Of a DNA stretch of 64,000 nucleotides, positions 35,801 to 47,135 are shown one piece after another (position 1 is the first letter of the stretch; every line of letters starts with the position of its first letter). The notes beneath the pieces are model-generated. The model ran no database searches, was not told where the DNA came from, and saw nothing but the letters and a program-made list of their open reading frames with translations. Both the position numbers and the translations under genes were made by a program. Source of the stretch: Cymodocea nodosa (Eukaryota > Streptophyta > Magnoliopsida > Alismatales > Cymodoceaceae); the NCBI GenBank assembly GCA_036874045.1, contig CM072340.1, positions 697,001 to 761,000 of the forward strand, read 5' to 3'.

Positions 35801-37090
35801 TACACTTGTAGAACTACAAATGAAATGCCACCTAACATCAGCATGAAACTATCACAACCGGTAATATAAGATTTGACTGAATCATAGTTATCAATGTGCC
35901 ACAGTAAGGCATAAAATTTGGGAATCTAGGTATCATAAGTAAATTTTGATAGAACAGTTTTCCCATGCATTTTATATGATTATATGTAATTATTGATGGT
36001 TATATCAATTCTAGACTAACGGTAATTATAGATAAGTTGCAATATACAAAAATAAATCAAGGATAAAGTAAAATATAAAAAAAAAATTAAATATAAAAAA
36101 AAATTAAATACAAAAAAAAAGATAACATATGACTAGCAGTTTATGCATTGAAGCATCAACCTATCGTATCACACTTTGGCACCTAGGAGAGTACCTTCAA
36201 TTGATAATGATGGATTCAGTCCTTTGAAATCCAACTTTATGGTTTAGTTTGGAATAAAGTTTTTACAATTAGGTGCCAATATCAGCGAATGCCAAAAACA
36301 CCGTACCTTCCCATATTGAATGAAGAAAGATTCAACATCTTCAAGCTTAGTATCATATGGGAAAGGAGATATGGCAAGAGTCCTTGAATCCACTTGCTCT
36401 ACAATCTCTTCAGGTTTTAAGAGCTCAGCAATCCGACCCACTCTCTTCCCTGTGTGAAGTAAATGCAAATGAGCACTAAAAGATATGAGTTATGTAATAT
36501 TTAAGTGTGTGTTTGACCATGATATCCACAAACGAGCAGCAAAATAAGTATGATTTCTGTATAAGATGGTGAACACTAAAGACAGGTAATTATGTATAAA
36601 CTTTGAAAAAGAAACCATCTTCAGAAATCTTGAGAAAAGATGATCTCCTCAGTACTTCTGCCACAACCCGCACAGTCTCTTCCGGCACTTCATTCGCCTT
36701 CACATTGCCCAGACCAAGATAATTCTTCATCCTTGAAAACGAACATATCAGGCCCAAATCCACCACTGCACGCTCGTCCAAATAAAAAACAAAAACAAAA
36801 AAAAACTTCTTCAGTAACAAGGTCAAGGCTTTCTCAATAACCAACAAGACGATTTTGCAACAAAAGTCATACTTCCATCCTCTCCCTCCTTCACAGCCTT
36901 TCTGAGAAACTCGTCCATCGGCAAATTGCTGTCGCTGAAGTAGAACTCGACCTAGCAGGGGCATAAAACAACGCCAAAACCGAATAACAAGGGAACTCCT
37001 CTTCGTTACAAAAATAAAATTGTGCGATCGAATCACCTGGCGGAGGATTTCCTTGGCCTTGGCCTCGTCAATAGATGAAGAATTCACCAT
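32830..37090 (-). CDS. LA1: La protein (La-type RNA chaperone)
   Basis: Nuclear RNA-binding protein that binds 3' UUU-OH tails of new RNA polymerase III transcripts and helps tRNA and rRNA maturation (family knowledge). Nine exons were traced: 37037-37090, 36873-36951, 36616-36765, 36307-36449, 34872-35020, 34440-34526, 34094-34358, 33735-33882 and 32830-32933. All introns are GT-AG and phases agree, giving 392 aa. The La motif begins VEFYFSDSNLPMDEF (about 19-33), followed by LICSFSRMKNYLGLG. RRM1 spans about 115-192 (RTLAISPFPYD...ALVEF). A charged Lys/Glu/Asn-rich linker (about 233-290) follows. The C-terminal RRM spans about 292-372 (REDLKEVFQRFGIVKYVDYK...GYIRF), then a basic tail RYKDNRNKRARF. 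Order and length match genuine La rather than La-related proteins. Confidence 0.95.
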
Positions 37091-37262
37091 AATTCCTCTC
37101 GTTGTTGACGTGCGAGAACAACGGTTTCAGGGGGCGCGATCGGGGTTTTAGGTCGGAAAATTAGCCGAAAAAACCCCGAAATGTTGAATTACAAAAACCC
37201 AAAGGCGGTGCTCAATTTAAACAACCGACAAGGATACGGATACGGATCCGGATTCGGATCCT
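37091..37262 (-). promoter_or_regulatory. La gene leader/promoter region with GGATNC hexamer run
   Basis: GC-rich DNA directly upstream of the La start codon. 37232-37261 is five tandem hexamers of the form GGATNC (GGATAC twice, GGATCC, GGATTC, GGATCC). Function unknown. Confidence 0.5.
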
Positions 37263-39993
37263 GATGGAGACATTTTCTGGAAATGTTTTCCTTGACGTGG
37301 AACAACTAATTTGGGCATCTTAACGGTTAAAATTTGAAGTCTTTTTAACACAAAAACGACAGTTTAACATATATAAATATTCCAGATTTGCAGCATATTT
37401 TAAATTTCAAATATAAAATACGAAAGTATGTTAATTCAAAAGAATTCAAATACAAAATCTCAACTGTCATCTTGATTTTATCGTTGTATATCATCACATA
37501 ATCCATCGAACGTAAAAGCATTTAATATTACAATATCCATTAATGACCATTATCTAATCACAATAAGCTTAATAATTTTTAGCATTTAGCATATATCCAT
37601 TGATGTGATACTATTTAACAGCATCCCTCATTTGTGATTTTATCTCATGTTTACAAGTATTCTTTCTGTAAAAAGATATACATGAAAATCTATTTTAATA
37701 TTATGTAAAATTATAAATTAAAACCAATTAATAGATCCATCTTTACATAAGTTTATGTGAAATTACCCTTCTTTACATGGTAATTTCATTCTGACTTTGT
37801 TAGATTAGGGGATACTTGTATATTGAATATATATTTTTTTTTTTTAATCGCTTTAGCTGTCATCTTAATAATGTTAATATATACTTGTATAGTTGTACGT
37901 TGATTTCCATCCTTCTGAAAAAGTTTATATTCCATGTAAAATTTATATTATTTAAGTATATTAAGAATTAATGTTTGAGAAACGTGTTGGAAAGTTTAGG
38001 AAAAATTAGAAAATAAGAGAAATAAAAACTTAAAAAAAGTTTGAGAAATTCAAAAAATTTAAAGGTATTAGTGTACGCTCAAAAAGTAAAGTAATATATA
38101 TTATAAATAAATATTTTTTAAGATAATAATAAAAGACAAATATTATTATTAATAATATTTAATTATTAATTAATTTATTAAAAATTTCACAATATTTTTA
38201 AAAATTTAATATGTTATTCAAATATCTAAAGTATTATAACATAATAAATCAAATAAAATGTTACAATAATGAGGGTGAGTTTTTTTCGACAACACAAAGG
38301 TAAGGACAGACCGAGCAAGTGAGCAATAGCAAGAACGAAAACAACCACGGGCCAAACAAGTGGGCAACAACAGGAAGACGAGGGTAGGGCGTCAAGTGAT
38401 CGCAGGCGAACAGTTTCCTAAGCTTTCTCACCTCTAAAGATAAGAAATTTGATTAAACAAGTCAGAAACTTAGGAAATTAAGAGAATTAGATTCCTCAGA
38501 TTTTCCATAATCACCTAATACAAGAAAGAAAAAAAAAATTCCCTTACTTTCCTTTTCCTTTACTTTCTCCTATTTTTAAATTTACACTAACCTTCACTAG
38601 ACATCTGTCATTCTTCGCAAAATCCAAAAAACATCAATCTATATTATACGAACGTAAATAACTACCGATTATGAATAGTTTGGAATATCACAAATTGTTA
38701 AGAAAATAGGTTATAAACCTATTTTTTTAACAATGTAATTTTTAGACATTACTGTAGTGTAAGCATGGTCCATGGCTCCATTCTTGTTATACTAATAAAT
38801 GATATAATTTAACCATGTTAAGTTATATGAAGTAATTATGTTTGTTGACGTATCAATTTTGTATTTGGTACATTGAATTTAATACAAATAAAAATTTTAT
38901 TTGATATTTGACATATTATTTCTGTAAAAGATATACTAATTCTTTTTCTTTTTTTTAAATCATGCCTTACCAACCTTCACACTCAAATTAGGTTATTCTT
39001 GCATAGTTTGATTCCAGTAAACAGCAACCTAACATAGTTTAACAAAGCTATGTCATGCTAATCAACAACAAGATTTGACTGAATCTATAAGTCATGTTAA
39101 CACATTCAAGCCCAACCAAACTAACCTCTGTATTTTACTTCATCCAATTTCCGAACATACCAAAATAGAGGAATAAAATGAAAAATGAATTGTACTTCAT
39201 GTGCTAAACATTGAAATAGAATATAATTATTTCAACAACAAAATGAAAATGTTGATACCTCAAATAAAAATGTTGTGAGCACGTCTGATAAAAGACTAAG
39301 ATTAAAATTTTAGCCCTTGTTCATACTCCCCCCCCACCCTCCCCTTTCCTCTCCTTCTCCTTCCCTAAGCTGTGAATTGCAATCTTTCTTTATTGTCTAT
39401 GAATTATATCTTAAGGTGGAATTTATGTACTTGGAATTGAATACAAATGAATTTAAATTCTGTTTAATTCTAAAAGAAAGGGTGTTTGTGCATTTGAAAT
39501 TTTAATTCTAGAAATAAATAAATTTTTGATTTATAATATAAACACAAAATTGTAAATTCTCATCTAAATAAATACGAAATTCATTTCTGTCTCAAAAAAT
39601 TCTTACATGTTCCTTAATTATTGATAAATGACATATGAACATTTAATAAAATAATTATATAATATATTAATTAATTAATGTAATAAATTTACTAACTAAT
39701 TATACTTTTTACTAACTATTTGAATTATTTAATTAAATAAATACTTAATCAATTAATTAATTAAAAATATTTATATTACATTATTATCATACATAAATAT
39801 AAAATTCTAATTTTGTTCAATTCCATCATATGCATAAATATTTGAATTTTAATTTTTGTTTGATTCTTGAATATGAACACACCTATATTTTAAATTCTAT
39901 TTTTGTTTAATTCTGTAAAATTTCAATTCCATCAAAATTCTAATTTTATAGAATTTTAATTCTAAGTATATAAATAGATTAAGTGGAGATTTG
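37263..39993. other. AT-rich spacer
   Basis: No gene. Contains the inverse repeat copy at 37960-38240 and a more complex piece at 38280-38600. A C-run (39329-39336) lies in a CT tract. The frame at 39317-39505 is not supported. Confidence 0.4.
37960..38240 (-). repeat. AT-rich dispersed repeat (partner 14100-14410)
   Basis: Read on the minus strand it is collinear with 14100-14410. Non-coding. Confidence 0.65.
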
Positions 39994-41170
39994 TGCAACC
40001 GAAAAATAAAGAAAAATTAGAAGAAAGGAAATAGTGGGAAATTTTTTCTCTCTATTTCCTATATTTGTGTTAATAGAAATTGAAGGAGATAATTTTTCAT
40101 CGTCTCCTCTTGTGTTAAAAAAAAACATTTCTCATTATTTCTCACATCACTCTTTTAGAAACGACGGGAAATGAAATTGAATTGTAATATAATAAATAAT
40201 ATATAATTATTAACATAATTATAATAAATTAAAATATAGTAATTATAATAATAAATAGCATATTATAGTTATAATATATTAAAATAAATAATAATGTTAA
40301 CATAATATCAAGAAGTATGACTATAGTAATAAATAAATAATAATCTATTATAATTATAATAGATTAAGATAAAAAATAACAACGTTCAAGAATGATATAA
40401 GATTGTAATACATTAAAGTATAATAACATTAATGTTATAAAAATAGATAATACATTAACATATTCAACTCAACTTATAATACGTTAAATAAGTAATGTTA
40501 ATTCCAACATAACTTAATAACATTAAATAATATGTTAACATATTTTAGCACAACATAAATAATATATTAAATAAATAATATTAAATAAAAAAATTTACTT
40601 AAAAATCTTGCAAATGAATTAGTTGAAATGAATGCTGATGATTCTAATAAAATTATCGTCATTATTGAAGAAGAATAAATATATTATACTAGTGAAATGA
40701 GTGTTGAATAAAGAAAAAGAATAATTAACAAAATGTGTGAACAATTATATTCAAAAAGATAATATGCAATATGTGATGTAACATTTTCATATACTATGTT
40801 GTCTATTTTTGAAAAAATTTGAATTGTAATGAATAATATTGTTTATATTAATTACAAACATATTATTTCACATGATATATCTATATTTAATGAAATATTA
40901 ATATTTACTATAATATTTAAAATATTACTTTTTAAATATAATAATTTTTTAAAATTTAGTTTCCTAAATTAATATTTATTTTTAAAAAAATTATTAATTT
41001 TTTAATTTCTTGTCATTACCTACAACTACACAAACATCTCCTTTTATGATTTTTCATTATTTCCTTAGGTAGGTAAACAACATTGTATTTTTCTTCCTAT
41101 TATTTCCATAATTTTCATCATTTCTCGTTATTTCATTTCTTAACAAGAAATATTTATTAACAAAACCTAA
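39994..41170 (+). mobile_element. Probable worn TIR DNA element
   Basis: Starts TTTGTGCAACCGAAAAATAA, resembling the TTTGTGCAC/TTTGTACAT ends seen elsewhere in the window. The right end is ill-defined, near TTAACAAAACCTAA. Inside, 40650-40760 can be read as a Glu-rich then TSEMS...INKMCEQLYS-like stretch. This recalls the tail of plant Harbinger transposases, but only weakly. Confidence 0.35.
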
Positions 41171-41774
41171 ATAATCATCTACATCTAACTTCCTTCAAAG
41201 TGTTTGATTTAAACACTTAGTAGCAAAATTGCTGAACTGCCAAACTCTTATTTCAATTGAAAATGGAGTGCTTTTTTTTATATACAACAATCTTAAACCC
41301 TAGAATGATAATGTAACAGAAAATAATATTTGTCATGTAGTGCTCAGATTTTTACGCATCATGACAAAAAAGAGTTGTATTTGTAACTACATCTTTAAGA
41401 ACATAAAAAAAAAACACACAACAATCTCAAATCAAGCCTTCACTGATATAACATCTCTTCCACACATCGGTTTTTATAACACACCAATCGATAATAAATC
41501 AAATGCAGATAAATATATATAGATTTTAATTTTGTTGGAGGCAGTGATAAACATATTATAAACATTTATCTTATAATTTAAATATATTAACTTAAAATCC
41601 ATATATAGCAAATATTGCATCTAAATAAATGTTCACAAAAAACATCTATTTATTTCAAATGCAATTTTCATTGTTAATATATTTTAAATTAATATATCTA
41701 CATCATAAAAGAAGTATTTATAATAACTTTTATTGTAAATATCCCTTTTATATATATATATATATATGGATTAA
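41171..41774. other. GAD 3' flank
   Basis: No gene. 41575-41745 matches the AT-rich dispersed sequence at 46540-46690. A (TA)n run at 41751-41768 lies immediately after the GAD stop codon. Confidence 0.5.
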
Positions 41775-43871
41775 TTAGCAAACACCGCTCTCGGCTTTGG
41801 TGACCGTCTTCCATCTGTTGGCGCCTTCTTCTTCGTCGCCGGGCGGGGTCTGTACCCTGGACGGGTGAGAATCGAGATCGCGTAGTACCTTTTGGATGCT
41901 GTCGATGAGACGCTCGGCGAAGGAGCGGCTGAATTCCTCCCGGATGACGACGCGGAGAACGGTGACGTGCTCGGCGTTCGCCGGCATAGTGTAGGCGGGG
42001 ACGATCCACCCGTACCGGCGTAGGTGCTCCGACACTTTGAACTCGTCGTGTCCCTTGCTGTCCTTGAGGGAGAAGGCCACCAGCGGCACGCCGTTCTCCT
42101 TCGACACGATGTTGAAGCGCCCCATCTTCTCCAACCCTTCTCTCAGGGCCATCGCATTGTCCCTGCAATTCTCCATCACCTTCTTGTACCCCTGCATCAT
42201 CATCATCATCACCATCGCCGTCGTCCAACGTTATAAAATTTCCCAAAAACATCTCTACAACACTTGTCTGTTTATTACATCGGATTATGAATTAAAGAGA
42301 TTGATGTGTTGACGAGTCTTTGTTAACTAACTACCTCGTAGCCAAGCCTGATTAGCTGATAATACTGCGCAATGATCTGGCTTGAACCTGAAGCAGATCT
42401 CATGATTAAGTTAGATGTCAATCGGATGATTAATTACCTTGCGATCATTGCTCTAGCAGCTTAGTTAGACCAACCTTTGGAGAAGTTGAGGGTGAAGGTG
42501 GGTTGTTCCGTCCCAAGATAGTTGATGTGGAAGATGAGGTCCTCCGGCAAGTCCTCCTTGTTCCTCCAGATCGCCCATCCGATTCCGGCGTACACAAGCC
42601 CGTACTTGTGCCCGCTGACGTTGATGCTCTTCACCATCGGAAGGCGGAAGTCCCACTCCAGCTCCGGGTACAGGAACGGCGCTATGAACCCACCACTTGC
42701 AGCATCCACATGGATGGGCGTGTTCCAGCTGCATGAATGATAATCATCATAAGAAATTCACATATGCGACGTAATACCGAATGATATTTCGGTATACCGA
42801 TGCATGCGTTGATTAACTCGATCGATTCATGAGTACAGATTAATCACATGTATATGTGTAGATATATATATACCCTACCCGGTCTGTTCGTTCTTGGCAA
42901 GGAGGAGGTCGTTCAAGAGCTTGACGTCTTCGAACTCGCCGTTGAGAGTAGAACCCAAGATGGCAGCGACGCAGATGGTGTTCTCGTCTACCAATTCCAC
43001 CGCCTTTCTGGGGTCCATGACGTAGTACCCCTCCGACAAGTTCACCATCTTCAGCTCCACCTCGAAGTACCTCGAGAACTTCTCCCAGCAAACCTGCACA
43101 GCGAAATCGATCGATCAATCGATTTGCGTTCGTGATTAATGTGTATTAGCAAGAGGAAGGATGACAGATGCATGTACTTGGACGTTAGCGCCGGTGACGA
43201 TGTTGGGCTTGTCGTAGGGTTTCCCGGCAACCTTCATCTTGTGCTGCCACTTCCTCTTGAATGCCAACCCGGCGAGCATGATCGCCTCCGACGACCCCAC
43301 CGTGCCGACCCCGATGGCCGCCTCCGCGTCTCCAAGCGGCGCGTTGAAGAGGCGCGCGATCATGTTCACGCATCGATTCTGGTGGTAATTACCGATGATC
43401 AAATTAATGGTACCCAACAAAAATAATTAAAACGCGATCTTAATTACTCAATTAGCCAACTGATTAACTTGATTAATTTACTCTTCAATCGTGGTGGGTG
43501 TTACCTGGAGCTCGGTGGTGACGGGGTACTCGTCCATGTCGACGTAGTTCTTGTTGATGGCGGCCATTATAAGCTTGTCACATTCCTCCTCCATCCAAGT
43601 CGTGACGAACGACGCCAGGTTCAGCCTGGGGTTCCCGTCCAGCATCAGCTCGTCGTGGATGATCTGGTACGCCGCCTCCTTCGGTATAGATTTCTCCGGC
43701 AACTGAAACCTACATGTGTACATCTGTTTCAGAGAGCAGCAAGTCAATCGAACCCATATACATATATATTTCCTCATCAAACACAGACCTGGACAGCGTG
43801 TTGTTCATGTATCGAGTGGCAAATGTATAGCCGATTGAATCATTCCTGTTCATCGTCTTCGAAATAACCAT
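41775..43871 (-). CDS. GAD: Glutamate decarboxylase
   Basis: Cytosolic PLP enzyme converting L-glutamate to GABA and CO2 in the GABA shunt (family knowledge). Seven exons: 43789-43871, 43505-43709, 43178-43378, 42879-43093, 42475-42728, 42335-42387 and 41775-42191. All junctions are GT-AG and in phase, giving 475 aa. Visible landmarks: [20 protein letters not shown] (about 36-55), [12 protein letters not shown] (substrate/PLP loop), HVDAASGGF (241-249) and [10 protein letters not shown] with the PLP lysine at K276. The tail after SRV is short: an acidic linker, then [14 protein letters not shown]. Typical plant GADs are near 500 aa and end in a longer Trp-plus-lysine-rich calmodulin-binding segment. 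Here the Trp and a final SGVC remain but few basic residues do. The start ATG matches the family's MV.SKT N-terminus. Confidence 0.96.
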
Positions 43872-43970
43872 CTTGCTCCACTACGCTTATTCTTCTTCTT
43901 CTTCTTCTTGTTCTTCTTATTGTTGGCACTAATGGCAAAAAAGGAGAAGAACGGAGAATATATATAAACT
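43872..43970 (-). promoter_or_regulatory. GAD leader with GAA-rich tract and TATA box
   Basis: On the minus strand a TATA-like TTTATATATATT (43957-43968) lies about 90 bases before the start codon. It is followed by a GAA-rich leader (AAGAAGAACAAGAAGAAG type) up to the ATG. Confidence 0.6.
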
Positions 43971-44307
43971 CATTTACACACATGTGGTATGTACAAAAGG
44001 GACAGGATTTAGCATTTAGTTTTCAACGTTTAGTATTTAGGGTTTGATATGTACCTCTCGTTATCAATTGTTAACTTTCCGTCTTCTCGCATATATAATT
44101 TCTTTCATCTTTGACCTTTTCCCATTTCGCGGAAGCCTCCCATATCTATGTCTGCTATGTTAAACTAAGTCATGGTTGTATAATTTATACAAAAATTTTA
44201 CATACATCGATCCATCCGTTCTCAACATATGTTTGCATATTCAAAACATCGCATCTTCCCCAAAAAAAAAAAAAAAAACCCGTGCTTTGCTTCTAATTTT
44301 CAGGGAG
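43971..44307. other. Upstream spacer of GAD
   Basis: No gene. Contains an A-run near 44262-44278. Short frames across it are not supported. Confidence 0.4.
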
Positions 44308-44470
44308 CAGGAAGATTCATTGCCCAAGGTTTTGAAGAGACAAAACCAAAGGTGCGAAGACATATTAAAAACAGCAATATTTATAATTGTTATTATAAAA
44401 AAATAAGATTATAAATACTTATACTAGAAAACATTATACATTTTTACAGTTTTGTGCTCAAACCACGAGT
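44308..44470 (+). repeat. Direct repeat, copy 1 (partner 45548-45735)
   Basis: Begins GGAAGATTCATTGCCCAAGG and continues collinearly with 45548-45735 through GTTTTGAAGAG, AAACCAAAGG and TATTTATAAT. The two copies flank a 1.1-kb low-complexity block. Confidence 0.8.
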
Positions 44471-45310
44471 GGGGTTGCTCAAACTGTTAATTTCAGTCCT
44501 TCTTGAGGGGTGTCCGATCCATTTCTTGGGTGAGCGGAAGCGACTCATGGAGAGCTGAGGAATCAATTCACGAGCAACGTATCAGTTGAAGGAAGAGGAA
44601 TCAATACCGAAAGAGCGATTCACCGAGAAAGAAAGGGTGCCTAAGGAGTGACTCACAGGCAGAGAGAGAATTAAGAAGCACAATTCACTGAGAGGAGGGG
44701 CCATGGGAGTCATTCATGAGCAATGACCGATGGTGGGAGGGGGGGGGAGGAGAAACATGACTCACTAGAAAAGGAAGGAGAGAGCGTTCACAAGCAACAA
44801 TATTGAACTTCTTTATTAAGATTATAAATGTAAATGTGATATGCATGAATGTGGATGGATGGATGGATGAGTGATATGTGTAAGCATGAGATTTAAGTAT
44901 ATGCATGAATAAATATAAATGAATGTGCAAGTATGGAGCAAGAACGCATGAGGGAATGAACGTGCAAACATGAAGCATGAATATAAGTGAATGAATGTGT
45001 GAGTATGAGGCGCAAGATGATGCATGAACAAGGGCGTGAATCAACATGAATGCAAATGTTGTATATGAATGCAACATGAACTGTGCGAAATGCTAAGTGC
45101 ATATGGTGAATGATTACAGCATGCAAGTGGGGAACCATATATATGAGCATATGTGTGGGTTTTGGGTGCACAAAAGTGTGGTGCATTTGGTGAACAATCA
45201 CGGCATGAATATGGGATGAAACGAAATGTAGATTTGAAGCATGAGTGCATGAAAGTGATGCAGAATATAACGTTCAATTACAACATGAATATGGAGTGAA
45301 ATGAAGCATT
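44471..45310 (+). repeat. Degenerate low-complexity block rich in GCATGAAT and ACTCAC motifs
   Basis: 44500-44800 repeats a loose unit around GATTCACGAGCAA / GACTCACAGGC. 44820-45310 is dominated by GCATGAATR, ATGAATGTG and GGATGGATGG, with very little C on this strand. Minus-strand frames here (His/Ser/Cys-rich) are products of the repeat. Confidence 0.7.
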
Positions 45311-45547
45311 CTTATATTACAGGAATATGTATTGTAGTTAAATTATTAATAATGTATGATTTATTATGAAGTTAATGATATTAATGTTGAGATTATTTAA
45401 GTTGTACCATTTTTCTAACTTTTTGACAATAGTATACACAATCACTAATGTTACTTTTCTATCTTTCTATTTCTTAGCCATCTTGACTTTCTTTTTACTA
45501 ATTATCCTAACTTTTCTAAAGTACACGAACAAAGTCTAATTTTTGAG

Positions 45548-45735
45548 TAATTGGAAGATTCATTGCCTAAGGTTTTGAAGAGGTATTAAAACCAAAGGCA
45601 CAGAGACCTATTCAAAACTGTGATATTTATAATTTTTATTATTAGAAAACAAGCTACTATAAACACTTACAGTAAAAGTCATCCTATGAATTAAATATAT
45701 AGTACATTTTTAATGTTGTATGCTCAAATCAAGTG
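45548..45735 (+). repeat. Direct repeat, copy 2 (partner 44308-44470)
   Basis: Same order and orientation as copy 1, with a small extra stretch near 45660-45700. No TG...CA ends, primer site or polypurine tract were seen, so an LTR identity is not supported. Confidence 0.75.
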
Positions 45736-45790
45736 TAGGGAGGGTAGGTGAGGTACAAACCAGTGGAGGTGCCTAAATACTTAAGAAAGT

Positions 45791-46344
45791 TTTGTACATG
45801 AAGGAAAGTGAAGTAAAGTGGCGAAAAAATATTGTATATTTGTATCTAATAGAAAGTGTATGTTACTTTCTGCTATCAATTTCTGAGGAAAATTTCATAA
45901 GAGTAATTAGAGTTATCATCTTTCTCGAGCTAGAGGATTTGAAAGTCATGAAAAAAGAAAAAGAGGGGAAAAAAAAGGGAAATGCAATTTGTTAAACTCA
46001 TATGTTAAAAAAAAGATAAAATAATAATAATTATAATAATAATAATTTTTTATAATATGTTAAATTTATATATTATAAATTTAACCTTATAATATATAAT
46101 ATACTATTATGAAAAATGTAAACATTTTTAATTTTTCCATAAACTTAAGATATCTACAAATATTTTTATATTATTCATTCATATTTTATTACATTTCGTT
46201 ACTTTTTAAACTTTTGTGTCACTTTTTAGCCAATACACAAATATCATAATTTTATAACGACTTTTTATAATTTCTGTAATTTTCTTTTTCATCATTTTCT
46301 AAAATTTTTGACATTTTCTTTTCTATTACTTTTTGATGTACAAA
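45791..46344 (+). mobile_element. TIR-type non-autonomous DNA element, copy 2 (both ends present)
   Basis: Left end TTTGTACATGAAGGAAAGTG, right end the inverse of TTTGTACATCAAAAAGTAAT. The body is AT-rich, non-coding and about 554 bp long. Collinear with 7528-8022. No clear target-site duplication. The plus frame at 45792-45995 starts in the terminal repeat and is not a gene. Confidence 0.75.
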
Positions 46345-47088
46345 TGAACCATTAATCTCAATCATTCATTAATCTCAATCATTCATCAAGGATGCTCATC
46401 TACATTTTTAATTGAGTGCATTTACCAAATTGGGCGATTCGTGGATTGCTAAGAGAGCAATTCACGAGCCATGGTCAATTGGGAGGGAGTGGTTAGGGGC
46501 TAAGTCTTAACCTTTCATCAAAGAAACCCACAAACATTTGTTTTTTTTTTTAAATATATCAACTTAAAATCTGTTAACTATGATAATTGCATTTAAAATA
46601 GATAGATAACTTCTTTTTTGTAAACATTTATTTCAAATACAATTTTCATTATTAATAAATTTTAAGTTGGCATACCTAACTCATACCATAAATAACTATA
46701 AAGTTTTTAGCAGTAATTGCCTACAACAATATTAATCCTTTTTTTTATTAAGATTATAAATGTAAATTTGATACATGGTAAAATAAATCTCACATCATTT
46801 TTAATTATAGATGTTCATCTTACGACTTAAATATACTAAATGATAAGAACTGCATCTAAGACAAAAGCAACTCATTTTAATAATATGAGTTATGTATGTG
46901 ATTTCAAGCCGATAATTACAACTAGATATAAATTAATCCTGCGATTACGACGTAAAAAAGACATTTACTCACTTATAATAAATAATACCGTAATATGCAT
47001 GTATATATATATTAATATCATATCATACATAAAAATAATCTTATCATCACTCGAAAGTCGTAGGTTCGAATCTTCACGTCTTATCGTG

Positions 47089-47090
<2 letters not shown>
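46345..47090. other. AT-rich spacer
   Basis: No gene. 46540-46690 is a copy of the AT-rich dispersed sequence also near 41600 and 16300. A tRNA B-box-like GGTTCGAATCT occurs at 47063. Confidence 0.4.

Positions 47091-47131
<41 letters not shown>
47091..47131. repeat. (AT)n microsatellite, about 20 units
   Basis: An uninterrupted AT run. It creates Tyr-Ile frames on both strands that are not genes. Confidence 0.98.

Positions 47132-47135
<4 letters not shown>

Noticed and set aside
44685-45277. His/Ser/Cys-rich minus-strand frames
   Set aside because: They follow directly from the GCATGAAT-type low-complexity repeat; several frames are open at once.
44308-45735. LTR retroelement with terminal repeats at 44308 and 45548
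   Set aside because: No TG...CA ends, primer site, polypurine tract or target duplication was found.
47041-47090. tRNA gene or SINE suggested by GGTTCGAATCT
   Set aside because: The B-box-like motif is present but no A box, acceptor stem or cloverleaf can be drawn around it; an AT microsatellite follows at once.
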